This document shows positions 1 to 7,519 of a DNA stretch of 64,000 nucleotides, piece by piece. Source of the stretch: Bradyrhizobium sp. (GTDB taxonomy: Bacteria; Pseudomonadota; Alphaproteobacteria; Rhizobiales; Xanthobacteraceae). The first letter of the stretch is position 1, and each line of letters opens with the position of its first letter. A program made the translations under genes and the position numbers. The stretch spans positions 62,001-126,000 of the forward strand of contig NZ_JACRMG010000013.1 of NCBI RefSeq assembly GCF_016219575.1, read 5' to 3'. The notes below the pieces were generated by a model. That model did no database searches and was not told the DNA's origin. It saw only the letters and a list, made by a program, of their open reading frames with translations.

Positions 1-475
1 AGAGATGGCGGCCTTCCTCGACATTGACCTGGAACAGATTGCGCATGTCGTAGAGCGAGGGCGCGGTCTTGCCGAGATGGCGCTGCTGCTCCACCGAGGC
101 GGGCTCGGTGTCGCCCTGGATCACCACGAGGCGGCGCAGCATCGCACGGTATTCGCCGGGGACTTCCTGCCAGGCCTTCTCGCCCTTGTGCTGGCCGAAA
201 TTCACCAGCCGGCCTTCTTCCTGCGGTGCAAGCAGGATGCCCCAGCGGTATTCGGGCATGCGAACATAGTCGAACTTGGCCCAGCCCTTGGGATCGACGC
301 TGACGGCAGTGCGCAGGTAGACGAGCGACTCCTGGAAACCTTCCGGCCCCATGTCGTTCCACCAGTCCAGATAGCCGGGATGCCAGCCCTCCAGCGCCTT
401 GAGCACCTGGCGGTCCTCGGTGAGATTCACGTTGTTGGGGATCTTGGTCGAGTAGTCGACGTTCATGTAATTCAT
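1..475 (-). CDS. boxB: Benzoyl-CoA 2,3-epoxidase subunit B, C-terminus beyond the window
   Basis: BoxB is the di-iron oxygenase component that epoxidises benzoyl-CoA in the aerobic box pathway, working with the reductase BoxA in the cytoplasm. Only the N-terminal part (about 158 residues) is present; the gene runs off the left edge. The translation starts MNYMNVDYSTKIPNNVNL and contains WHPGYLDWWNDMGP and YLRTAVSVDPKGWAKF, which match the conserved BoxB N-terminus. The ATG at 475 is preceded by GAGGAG at good spacing. It lies 92 bases downstream of boxC on the same strand, and the gap holds an intergenic inverted repeat. The metal ligands lie in the missing part, so activity cannot be judged here. 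Confidence 0.93.
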   Translation of the reverse strand, partial: MNYMNVDYSTKIPNNVNLTEDRQVLKALEGWHPGYLDWWNDMGPEGFQESLVYLRTAVSVDPKGWAKFDYVRMPEYRWGILLAPQEEGRLVNFGQHKGEKAWQEVPGEYRAMLRRLVVIQGDTEPASVEQQRHLGKTAPSLYDMRNLFQVNVEEGRHL

Positions 476-493
476 GGTGTGCTCCTCGGCTTT

Positions 494-566
494 GCGAATG
501 GCGAGTAGCGAATAGCGAGTAGTGAATGGAATGAAGCCATTCGCTATTCGCCACTCACTATTCGCG
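494..566. repeat. Intergenic imperfect inverted repeat between boxC and boxB
   Basis: The left arm (494-529) is built of GCGAATGGCGAGTAGCG-like units. The right arm (538-566) reads as the complement of similar units (CCATTCGCTATTCGCC). The element fills the gap between two co-oriented operon genes, so it may form an mRNA stem that affects boxB expression. It resembles the short palindromic intergenic repeats common in Bradyrhizobium; that link is from general knowledge. Confidence 0.6.
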
Positions 567-567
567 C

Positions 568-2256
568 CTACACTCTCGTCATATCGAACTTTGCCTTCAC
601 GCCGGTGCCGTAGCGGCGCAGCGCGCCCTCTTCCCCAACCGCGTTGGGACGCTGGAAGATCCAGTTCTGCCAGGCGGTGAGGCGGGAAAAGATTTTCGAT
701 TCCATAGTCTCGGGCCCGACGAAGCGGAGGTTGGCTTCCATGCCGGTGAGGCCGTCGGGCGAGAACGACGTGCGCTCCTCGAAGAACACGCGCACCTCGT
801 CGTCCCAGTCGACGTCGTCGAGCGCGAAGGTGACGAGGCCGAGTTCTTCGGCTTCCTCGGCGTCGACGGCCTCGCCGATCTTCGCCTTGGCGCGATCGAG
901 ATCGGCGGGATCGGCCTGGAAGCGCGATTCGAGGCGCGTCAGACCGTGGCTCATCGGATAGGGCCCGAAATTCATGGCCGACAGCGTGATCTGCGGCGCG
1001 GGACGGTTGTCGCCCCGGCGCGAGCCGATCAGCATGTAGGAGCGGTCGGCGGCGAATACGAGTTCGGCCAGCGTGCCGACGAAGCAGGAGCCGGGCTCGA
1101 CCAGCGTCACCAGCGTGCGCGAGGTGACGTCGATGCGCTTGAGCACGCGCTTCCAGTAATGCCTGATCTCGTTGACCAACCAGTGCGACTTGTTGGCCTC
1201 GAGGAAGGCGTCGGCCGCCAGCACATTGGCGGCCTCGCCATGCGACTTGAACACCAGCATGGCGATTTCGAGCTCGTTGATGCGCAGATGCAGGATGGCA
1301 TCGTCGAGCTCGCGCGCAACCTGCAGCGGCCAGAACGAAGCGCCCTGTGCCATCATGCCGTCGATATCGGTCGGCGGAGCCGCTTCGGGCGCCGCGATCG
1401 TGATGGTCGCGATGCGCTGCTCGCGGTTGATGTCGACGCCGACGAAGCCGTAGCGCAGGCCGTTGGCATCGACGGTCCGCTTCAGCGGGGAAAGCTGGAT
1501 GCCCTTGCCATTGCCGTTGCGCGCTGACTTGGCGGCGAATTCTTTTGCGCGGTCGGCAATCCTGGCTTCCAGCTTGCTGTTCGGCGCGATCTCGTCGACC
1601 AGGCGCCATGCGACGGCGCGCTTGCCCTTGATGCCTTCCTCGATGGTGCAGAAGAAATCGGCGTGGTCGCGGCGCACCTTGCGCTTGTCGACGACGCGCG
1701 TCAGCCCGCCGGTGCCCGGCAGCACCGCGAGCAGCGGCACTTCAGGTAGCGAGACCGCGGCAGAACCGTCATCGGCCATGATGATGTGGTCGGTGGCGAG
1801 TGCCAGCTCATAGCCGCCGCCGGCCGCCGTGCCGTTGACCACGGTGATGAAGCGCTGGCCGGAATTCTCCGAGGAATCCTCGAGGCCGTTGCGGGTCTCG
1901 TTGGTGAATTTGCAGAAATTGACCTTGTGGGCGTGGGTGGAGCCCGCGAGCATGCGGATGTTGGCGCCGGCGCAGAACACGCGGTTCTTGCCCGAGCGCA
2001 GCACCACGACCTTGACCTCGGGATGCTCGAAGCGCAGCCGCTGCACGGCGTCCGCGAGCTCGATGTCGACGCCGAGATCGTAGGAATTGAGCTTGAGCTG
2101 GTAGCCCTCGAACAGGCCGCCATTCTCGTTGACGTCCATGGTGAGCGTGGCGACGTCGCCCTCGACGTCGAGCTTCCAGTGCTTGTAGCGCGACGGGTCG
2201 GTCTGAAAATCGATGAACTTCGCGCCGCCTGCGAGCACGCGGTCTTCGCCGGCCAT
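568..2256 (-). CDS. boxC: 2,3-epoxybenzoyl-CoA dihydrolase (BoxC)
   Basis: BoxC opens and cleaves the ring of 2,3-epoxybenzoyl-CoA, giving 3,4-dehydroadipyl-CoA semialdehyde and formate. About 562 residues, typical of the family, with two crotonase-like halves. The N-terminal half shows VVLRSGKNRVFCAGANIRML, then NGTAAGGGYELALATDH and SLPEVPLLAVLPGTGGLTRV; the C-terminal half has LVEPGSCFVGTLAELVFAADRSYML. An in-frame GTG sits three codons upstream at 2265, but the AGGGG at 8 bases favours ATG 2256. It is the first gene after the promoter region at 2257-2353 carrying the BoxR operator candidate and is presumably co-transcribed with boxB. Confidence 0.95.
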   Translation of the reverse strand: MAGEDRVLAGGAKFIDFQTDPSRYKHWKLDVEGDVATLTMDVNENGGLFEGYQLKLNSYDLGVDIELADAVQRLRFEHPEVKVVVLRSGKNRVFCAGANIRMLAGSTHAHKVNFCKFTNETRNGLEDSSENSGQRFITVVNGTAAGGGYELALATDHIIMADDGSAAVSLPEVPLLAVLPGTGGLTRVVDKRKVRRDHADFFCTIEEGIKGKRAVAWRLVDEIAPNSKLEARIADRAKEFAAKSARNGNGKGIQLSPLKRTVDANGLRYGFVGVDINREQRIATITIAAPEAAPPTDIDGMMAQGASFWPLQVARELDDAILHLRINELEIAMLVFKSHGEAANVLAADAFLEANKSHWLVNEIRHYWKRVLKRIDVTSRTLVTLVEPGSCFVGTLAELVFAADRSYMLIGSRRGDNRPAPQITLSAMNFGPYPMSHGLTRLESRFQADPADLDRAKAKIGEAVDAEEAEELGLVTFALDDVDWDDEVRVFFEERTSFSPDGLTGMEANLRFVGPETMESKIFSRLTAWQNWIFQRPNAVGEEGALRRYGTGVKAKFDMTRV

Positions 2257-2271
2257 GGGCCTCACCCCTAG

Positions 2272-2356
2272 TGCATTGTGTTAATGATTGGATGCACAAT
2301 AGTGCATGTTCTGGGGCGCGTCTAGTGAAAAATTAGAAAATATGCACTTTGGTTCA
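2272..2356. promoter_or_regulatory. boxCB promoter region with candidate BoxR operators
   Basis: The AT-richer gap before boxC has TGCA at 2272-2275, an exact TGCA-N6-TGCA at 2293-2306 (spacer CAATAG), and a near match TGCA-N6-TTCA at 2343-2356. BoxR of Azoarcus is reported to bind short TGCA direct repeats spaced by six bases. The placement directly upstream of boxC supports a BoxR operator. No binding evidence is available from sequence alone. Confidence 0.6.
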
Positions 2357-2878
2357 TGTTCGGCCGATAACCGAAAAGGCCACCCAATCGGCCTTGGTCA
2401 GCTCGGATTTGGCGGTTTTCGCCTTCAGGAGCGTGGCGAGCTCGACGGTCGGGAAGCCGTCGGCAAAGCCGTCGCCGGCCGCCGTCGCCTTGCGCGCGGA
2501 AAGCGTGTGGAGTTCGGCCAGCGCCTCGCTGAACAGCCGCCCCGCCGCGTGCGGCTTCTGCATGCGCAGGCGGAGATTGCCGTTGGCGATCTGGATGCAG
2601 GCGCGCAGCAGGATGCGCTCGCGCCCGCCTTGCGGCGCGGCGGCCCATACCGCTTCCAGCACCTCCTGCGCTTCCCAGAAATAGCCGCGGTCGTTCAGCG
2701 TCATGCCGTAGCGCAGCGCCGGATGGCGCGCCGGCACATAGTCGCGAAAGCGCGAGGGCACCAGCGACTTCGCCTTCCACAGCGTGTCGTGATCGGCGTC
2801 GTCCTCTTCCATCTCGCCGGGAATGTAGGCCCATTGCGGCAGCGGCAGATCAGGCGATTGATGCGACGGCGTGTTCAT
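2354..2878 (-). CDS. DUF309 family protein of the box cluster
   Basis: About 174 residues. The centre carries the DUF309 signature: HPALRYGMTLNDRGYFWEAQ followed by EVLEAVW, then a long helical stretch RILLRACIQIANGNLRLRMQ. DUF309 proteins are small helical cytoplasmic proteins of unknown function and are repeatedly found in rhizobial box clusters. The ATG at 2878 is used; a GTG two codons upstream (2884) is an alternative. The gene lies downstream of the alpha/beta hydrolase on the same strand, 21 bases away, and is probably the last gene of the ligase-hydrolase unit. Its stop codon overlaps the half-site TTCA of the boxC promoter region. Confidence 0.8.
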   Translation of the reverse strand: MNTPSHQSPDLPLPQWAYIPGEMEEDDADHDTLWKAKSLVPSRFRDYVPARHPALRYGMTLNDRGYFWEAQEVLEAVWAAAPQGGRERILLRACIQIANGNLRLRMQKPHAAGRLFSEALAELHTLSARKATAAGDGFADGFPTVELATLLKAKTAKSELTKADWVAFSVIGRT

Positions 2879-2899
2879 CGGCACGCGCCCGCGATTGAA

Positions 2900-3712
2900 T
2901 CAGGCCGCCCGGCCCTGCGAGCCCTCGTCCTGCAATACAGCTCTTGCGAATCCCGTGATCGCATCAAGCGTCGCCTCTGGCGCTTCCCGATACGGCGAAT
3001 GTCCCGCTGCGGGAATGATCGTCGCATCGACCGGACAATAACACTCTTCCTTCGCAATCTCGACCTGACGCATGGTGCCGTACTGGTCGCGCTCGCCCTG
3101 GACGATGGCAACCGGCACACGGATATAGGCGAGATACTCGGAAATATCCCAGTCGCGGAATTTCGGATCGAGCCAGGCGCCGTTCCAGCCATAAAAGGCG
3201 TTGTCCACATCCTTGTGCCAGCGCGCCAGCTTCGTCCTCAGCTCCGTGGTCTCGTAGGCCTGTTTGATCCCGGCAATGGACTTCACCGAGACATCCTCGA
3301 CGACAAAGTGCGGTGCGATCAGCACGATACCCTTGACGCGGTGGTCCTGGCGCGAGCCGGCATAGATCGCCGCAATCGAGGCGCCGTCGGAATGGCCCAG
3401 CAATAGGCCTTGGCGGAATCCGATCGCATCGAGCACTGCCGGCAGCACGTCGGTGGCCTCGATGTGCATGTACTCCAGCGGGCGCGGCAGCGCCACCGGA
3501 CTCGAATTGCCATAGCCCGCGCGCGAGAAGGCGAACACGCCGCAGCCGGTCGCGCCCTGCAGCCTGTCCGGAAAATCGCCCCACAGCCCGACCGAGCCGA
3601 GCCCTTCATGCAGCATCACGATGGTGGGCGCGGCATCGGGCGCCGGACCGATCATGCGGTATTCGAGATCGGCGGCGCCGATGCGCAGGAAGCCGGTGGG
3701 AGAGAGGGTCAT
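2900..3712 (-). CDS. Alpha/beta hydrolase of the box cluster
   Basis: A 270-residue cytoplasmic alpha/beta-fold hydrolase. The nucleophile elbow GHSDG puts Ser at 108, the acid is Asp209 in QGERDQYG and the base His238 in AAGHSPYREAP, so the triad is complete. The oxyanion strand MLHEGLGSVGLWGDFP is typical of small-molecule and thioester hydrolases. It sits between benzoate-CoA ligase and DUF309 on one strand. A plausible but unproven role is hydrolysis of a CoA thioester or lactone that accumulates in the box pathway. The substrate cannot be read from the sequence. Confidence 0.82.
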   Translation of the reverse strand: MTLSPTGFLRIGAADLEYRMIGPAPDAAPTIVMLHEGLGSVGLWGDFPDRLQGATGCGVFAFSRAGYGNSSPVALPRPLEYMHIEATDVLPAVLDAIGFRQGLLLGHSDGASIAAIYAGSRQDHRVKGIVLIAPHFVVEDVSVKSIAGIKQAYETTELRTKLARWHKDVDNAFYGWNGAWLDPKFRDWDISEYLAYIRVPVAIVQGERDQYGTMRQVEIAKEECYCPVDATIIPAAGHSPYREAPEATLDAITGFARAVLQDEGSQGRAA

Positions 3713-4031
3713 GCGAGGCTTCGCGCTTCCAACGCTGCGCGTGATGTCGCGTTGGCTCTGTCACTGGTGAGGGACGCACCGGCGGAAGGGTTCCCTCCCC
3801 CCTTGCGGGGGAAGGTTAGGGAGAGGGGTACCGCTTGCTCCGCTGCGCGAGAGGGAGCGAAAGCAACGTTCTTCGAACTTACGTTTTCACGAGGTTCGTG
3901 GAAGTGGCGGCGACCTAGGTCTGACGTCAGCGCGCGGGGCTTACCCCTCTCCCCAACCCTCCCCCGCAAGGGGGGAGGGAGCCTGTCGAGCGTGCTCACC
4001 TGACGGAACTGCATGCGGCTTCTCACCGACC
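3713..4031. other. Intergenic region between ligase and hydrolase, no gene
   Basis: This 319-base gap within the ligase-hydrolase unit is largely filled by the paired palindromic repeat at 3792-3979. I see no convincing coding sequence or promoter. Reading frames through it are repeat-derived. Confidence 0.6.
3792..3979. repeat. Paired palindromic repeat, CCCTCCCCC-GCAAG family
   Basis: Two short hairpins face each other: CCCTCCCCCCTTGCGGGGG at the left and CCCTCCCCCGCAAGGGGGG at the right. Each is followed or preceded by a TTAGGGAGAGGGG-type tail, so the whole element is a large inverted repeat of about 188 bases. A second copy of the family lies at 38397-38497. Confidence 0.75.
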
Positions 4032-5573
4032 TCAGTGCTTCGCCTCGCCCTCGCGCAGCTTGTAGCGCTGGATCTTGCCGGTTGCGGTCTTCGGCAGGGA
4101 GTCCACCACGTCGATCCAGCGCGGATATTTCCACGGCCCGATCTTCTGCTTCACATGCTCCTTCAGCGCCTCGTAGAGATTGTCGGTCTGGCTGCCGGCG
4201 CGCAGCACCACGTAGGCCTTCGGCTTCAACAGGCCCTCCGGATCGGCTTCGGGCACGACGGCGGCTTCCAGCACAGCCGGGTGCGTGATCAGCGCGCTCT
4301 CGACCTCGAAGGGCGAGACCCAGATGCCGGACACCTTGAACATGTCGTCGGCGCGGCCGCAGAAGGTATAGCGGCCGTCGGCATCGCGAACGTATTTGTC
4401 GCCGGTGCGGGTCCAGTGTCCCTGGAAGGTGTGCCGGCTCTTGGCGCGCTGGTTCCAGTAGCCTTCGCCTGCCGAGGGCGCCTCGACCAGCAGTTCGCCG
4501 ATCTCGCCGTCCGGCACGTCGGCGCCGTCATCGCTGACCAGCCGGACCTTGTAGCCGGGAACGGGACGGCCGGAGGTGCCGTACTTGATGTCGCTGGGCG
4601 AGTTCGACAGGAAGATATGCAACAGCTCGGTCGAACCGATGCCGTCGAGGATGTCGACGCCGAAGCGCGCCTTCCAGGCAAGGCCCACGGATTCCGGCAG
4701 CGCCTCGCCGGCGGACGTGCAGATGCGCAGTCTCGTCCCTGCCCGCTCGTTCTTCGACGCCTCGTCGTTCAGCATCGCCGCAAACAATGTCGGCGCGCCG
4801 TAGAAGATCGTCGGATTGTACTTGCTGAGCAGCGCAAACATCAGCGCCGGCGTCGGCCGCTCCGAATTCAGCACCGTGGTGGCGCCGACCGACATCGGGA
4901 AGGTCAGGGCGTTGCCGAGCCCATAAGCGAAGAACAGCTTTGCCGCCGAAAGGCAGACATCGTTCTCCTTGATGCCGAGCACCTGCTTTGCGTAGGTGTC
5001 GGCGGTGGCCTGCAGATTGGAGTGAACGTGGCGCACGCCCTTGGGCATGCCGGTCGAGCCCGAGGAATAGAGCCAGAAAGCCGGCTCCTCGGCATGGGTC
5101 TCCACCGTCGCAAAGGAATCGCTCTCCTTGGCCAGTTCCTCGGCGAGCAGCTTGTGGCCGAATGCATTCTTGCCGGCCACCACCACGCATTCGAGGTCCG
5201 GCAGGTGGCCGACGACGTCCTTCACCACCGGATACAGCGCCTCGGAGACGAACAGCACGCGGGCGCGGCTGTCGGAAAGCACATAGGCATATTGATCCGC
5301 CGTCAGCAGCGTGTTGAGCGGCACCGGCACCACGCCGGCGCGGATCGCGCCGAGAAACACGATCGGGAAATCGACGGTGTCGAGCATGATCATGGCGACG
5401 CGCTCCTCGCGGCGGACGCCGAGGCGGCGCAGCAGGTTGGCGGCGCGGCGGCTCTGCCGCTGCAATTCGCCATAGGTGAGCTCGGAAACGGTGTCGGTGA
5501 AGGCGAGCTTGGCGCCGCGGCCCTCGTCGACGTTGCGGTCGAGCAGCCAGGTCACCGCATTGTATGTGCTCAT
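4032..5573 (-). CDS. Benzoate-CoA ligase
   Basis: Activates benzoate to benzoyl-CoA with ATP, the entry step of the box pathway. 513 residues, normal for the benzoate-CoA ligase family of adenylate-forming enzymes. The A3 loop YSSGSTGMPKG is near 169-179, the A5 region is DGIGSTELLHIF, the A7/A8 region GHWTRTGDKYVRDADGRYTF, and the adenylation lysine is in LPKTATGKIQRYK near the C-terminus. The ATG at 5573 follows GGAG. It is divergent from boxR across 121 bases with TGCA motifs, which suggests BoxR repression. Substrate range among substituted benzoates is open. Confidence 0.93.
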   Translation of the reverse strand: MSTYNAVTWLLDRNVDEGRGAKLAFTDTVSELTYGELQRQSRRAANLLRRLGVRREERVAMIMLDTVDFPIVFLGAIRAGVVPVPLNTLLTADQYAYVLSDSRARVLFVSEALYPVVKDVVGHLPDLECVVVAGKNAFGHKLLAEELAKESDSFATVETHAEEPAFWLYSSGSTGMPKGVRHVHSNLQATADTYAKQVLGIKENDVCLSAAKLFFAYGLGNALTFPMSVGATTVLNSERPTPALMFALLSKYNPTIFYGAPTLFAAMLNDEASKNERAGTRLRICTSAGEALPESVGLAWKARFGVDILDGIGSTELLHIFLSNSPSDIKYGTSGRPVPGYKVRLVSDDGADVPDGEIGELLVEAPSAGEGYWNQRAKSRHTFQGHWTRTGDKYVRDADGRYTFCGRADDMFKVSGIWVSPFEVESALITHPAVLEAAVVPEADPEGLLKPKAYVVLRAGSQTDNLYEALKEHVKQKIGPWKYPRWIDVVDSLPKTATGKIQRYKLREGEAKH

Positions 5574-5628
5574 GCCGCGCTCCTGATGATCACGCGTGCC
5601 ATGACGCTCCTCCCGGCTTGTTTGGAAT

Positions 5629-5689
5629 TATAATGCACATAAAATCCACAGGGTCGCTTGCTGTCAACCCTTTTCGGCATTATGTTGCA
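5629..5689. promoter_or_regulatory. Divergent boxR / benzoate-CoA ligase promoter region
   Basis: TATAAT at 5629-5634 is a good -10 candidate for boxR. TGCA occurs at 5634-5637 and 5686-5689. On the minus strand these read TGCA-N6-TTCC and TGCA-N6-TGCC, near matches to the TGCA-N6-TGCA operator seen upstream of boxC. The second lies only five bases before the boxR ATG, which would suit autorepression. No clear Shine-Dalgarno precedes boxR. Confidence 0.45.
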
Positions 5690-5694
5690 GAAAC

Positions 5695-6603
5695 ATGGCC
5701 GAAAAACCCGATCCCGAAACCGGATTTCTCGAACAGCTCGGTCAGCGGGTCCGCACCACGCGCTCGCTGCGCGGCATGTCGCGCAAGGTGCTCGCCAAGG
5801 TCAGCGGTATTTCCGAGCGCTACATCGCGCAGCTCGAGAGCGGCAAGGGCAATGTCTCGATCGTGCTCTTGCGCCGCGTCTCGCAGGCGATGGGCGCGCA
5901 TATCGAGGATCTCATTCCCGACGGCGAGCCCAGGCCCGACTGGCCGGTGATCCGCGATCTCCTGCGCAAGGCGACGCCTTCGCAGATCGCGCAGGCCAAG
6001 GACATTCTTTCAGGCTATGGCGCGAGCGTGCATCGCGCACCGGCTTTTGCCGGCATCGCGCTGATCGGCTTGCGCGGCGCCGGCAAGTCGACCCTCGGCA
6101 GGATCCTGGCAAAGAAACTCGGCTGGAGCTTCGTCGAGCTCAACAAGGAAGTCGAAACGCAGAACGGGCTTTCGGTCGCCGAGATCATCGCGCTCTACGG
6201 CCAGGAAGGTTTTCGCCGCATGGAGCAGGCCGCGCTGAAGCAACTGCTGGCGCGCAAGGAACTGATGGTGCTGGCGACCGGCGGCGGCATCGTCTCGGAG
6301 CCGCTCACCTTCGACCTGATCCTTTCGTCGTTCTACACGATCTGGATCAAGGCCGATCCGGAAGAGCACATGAGGCGCGTGCGCAAGCAGGGCGATCTCA
6401 GGCCGATGGCCGACGACCGCTCGGCGATGGCGGAGTTGCGCAACATCCTGGTCAGCCGCGAGCCGCTCTATTCGCGCGCCGCGGCGGTAGTGGACACCGC
6501 GGGCTTGTCGGTGGATGCCGCGGCGGCGCGGCTGGTCGATTCGGTGCGGCCGGTGCTGCAGAACGAGGCGCGGTCGTTCGGACTGCGCAGCGTCGCGGTC
6601 TGA
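5695..6603 (+). CDS. boxR: Benzoyl-CoA-responsive repressor BoxR
   Basis: BoxR represses box genes and is released by benzoyl-CoA. 302 residues in two domains. The N-terminal XRE helix-turn-helix (about 15-70) includes SRKVLAKVSGISERYIAQLE. The C-terminal shikimate-kinase-like domain (about 118-295) has the P-loop GLRGAGKST at 125-133 and the conserved TGGGIVSEP. The architecture is diagnostic of BoxR/BzdR. It is divergent from benzoate-CoA ligase and no partner kinase function is expected; in this family the kinase-like domain binds the CoA ligand. The start is ATG 5695 with no obvious ribosome site. Confidence 0.94.
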   Translation: MAEKPDPETGFLEQLGQRVRTTRSLRGMSRKVLAKVSGISERYIAQLESGKGNVSIVLLRRVSQAMGAHIEDLIPDGEPRPDWPVIRDLLRKATPSQIAQAKDILSGYGASVHRAPAFAGIALIGLRGAGKSTLGRILAKKLGWSFVELNKEVETQNGLSVAEIIALYGQEGFRRMEQAALKQLLARKELMVLATGGGIVSEPLTFDLILSSFYTIWIKADPEEHMRRVRKQGDLRPMADDRSAMAELRNILVSREPLYSRAAAVVDTAGLSVDAAAARLVDSVRPVLQNEARSFGLRSVAV

Positions 6604-6609
6604 TAGCGC

Positions 6610-7395
6610 TCAGAGCAGCTTGTCCTTCACATCTTCAGCCCCCTCCCGCAGCAGGGGCAGGAAGCGATCGGTCAGTTCGCGCAGCGGTACACGGTCGACA
6701 TGGGCGCCCATGTTGATGGCGGCGACGATCGTCCCGTCGTAGCGGCGGACCGGGACGGAGATCGAGCGGAAATGCGGCTCGGCTTCGCGGTCGACCAGCG
6801 AATAGCCTTTTGAGCGATCAGCCACGATTGTCTTCAGCAGCGCCTTGGGATCGGTGACCGTGTGCGGCGTCAGCGCCTCGCGGCGCATCGCTCTCAGTCG
6901 CCTGGCGAGTTCATGATCTTCGAACCGGCCGAGCATGGCGCGGCCGACCGAGGTGCAGAACGCCGGCAGGCGGTAGCCGATGTCGAGGCCGGTGGAGAAG
7001 ACGCGCGCCGGGCTGCCGCGGGCGATGAAGACGACCTCGTCGCCGTCGAGCAGCGCGAGCGAGGATATTTCCTGTGCGGCGCTGGAGATGCGATCGAGCA
7101 CCGGTTGCAGCACGGCGACGACCTGGTTCGAGCGCAAATAGGCGCCCGCGAGCGTCAGCACATGCGGCGTCAGCTTGAAGAGCTTGCCGTCGCTGGCAAC
7201 AAAGCCGCCGCGCTCCAGCGTGAACAGGATGCGGCGCGCAGTGGCGCGCGGCAGCTCGGCAGCGCGGGCGACGTCGCTCAACGTCATCGGGCCGCTCAGA
7301 TTGCCGAACGCCTGCAGCAGGCGCAGCCCGCGGTCGAGGCTCTCGACGAAATCGGTGGCGCGCTCCTCGCCCTCTTCGCGTTTCAGCTTTGGCAT
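6610..7395 (-). CDS. IclR family transcriptional regulator (PcaR/PobR type)
   Basis: 261 residues from ATG 7395. The winged helix-turn-helix (about 15-75) reads FVESLDRGLRLLQAFGN then TLSDVARAAELPRATARRIL. The C-terminal IclR effector domain contains GYRLPAFCTSVGRAMLG and KGYSLVDREAEPHFRSISVP, typical of IclR regulators of aromatic catabolism. The reading frame continues upstream, but the added residues are unlike IclR proteins and run into the promoter. It is divergent from the Rieske oxygenase, with a 19-base palindrome at 7472-7490 between them, so it probably controls the oxygenase/ligase pair and perhaps the liv genes. Confidence 0.9.
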   Translation of the reverse strand: MPKLKREEGEERATDFVESLDRGLRLLQAFGNLSGPMTLSDVARAAELPRATARRILFTLERGGFVASDGKLFKLTPHVLTLAGAYLRSNQVVAVLQPVLDRISSAAQEISSLALLDGDEVVFIARGSPARVFSTGLDIGYRLPAFCTSVGRAMLGRFEDHELARRLRAMRREALTPHTVTDPKALLKTIVADRSKGYSLVDREAEPHFRSISVPVRRYDGTIVAAINMGAHVDRVPLRELTDRFLPLLREGAEDVKDKLL

Positions 7396-7471
7396 GTCGG
7401 TCCGTCGATGATGCCTGCAAACGGAAATATTGTGCTTGCGGCGTTGCCAACGCATGTCATAATTCGCCCAA

Positions 7472-7490
7472 TTGTTCAATAGACGAACAA
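7472..7490. promoter_or_regulatory. Palindrome, candidate IclR operator
   Basis: TTGTTC (7472-7477), seven-base spacer, GAACAA (7485-7490): a perfect six-base inverted repeat between the IclR gene and the Rieske oxygenase, 30 bases before the oxygenase start. IclR proteins usually bind such palindromes between divergent genes. An adjoining GAAC-AAC-GTTC at 7485-7495 could extend the site. Confidence 0.5.
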
Positions 7491-7519
7491 CGTTCGAATG
7501 CTCGAAAGGGACCGCCGCC

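Noticed and set aside
5..508. 167-residue plus-strand frame at the left edge
   Set aside because: It is the antisense shadow of boxB, whose translation matches a known family.
3709..4134. 141-residue minus-strand frame upstream of the hydrolase
   Set aside because: It is composed mostly of the palindromic repeat translated in one frame.
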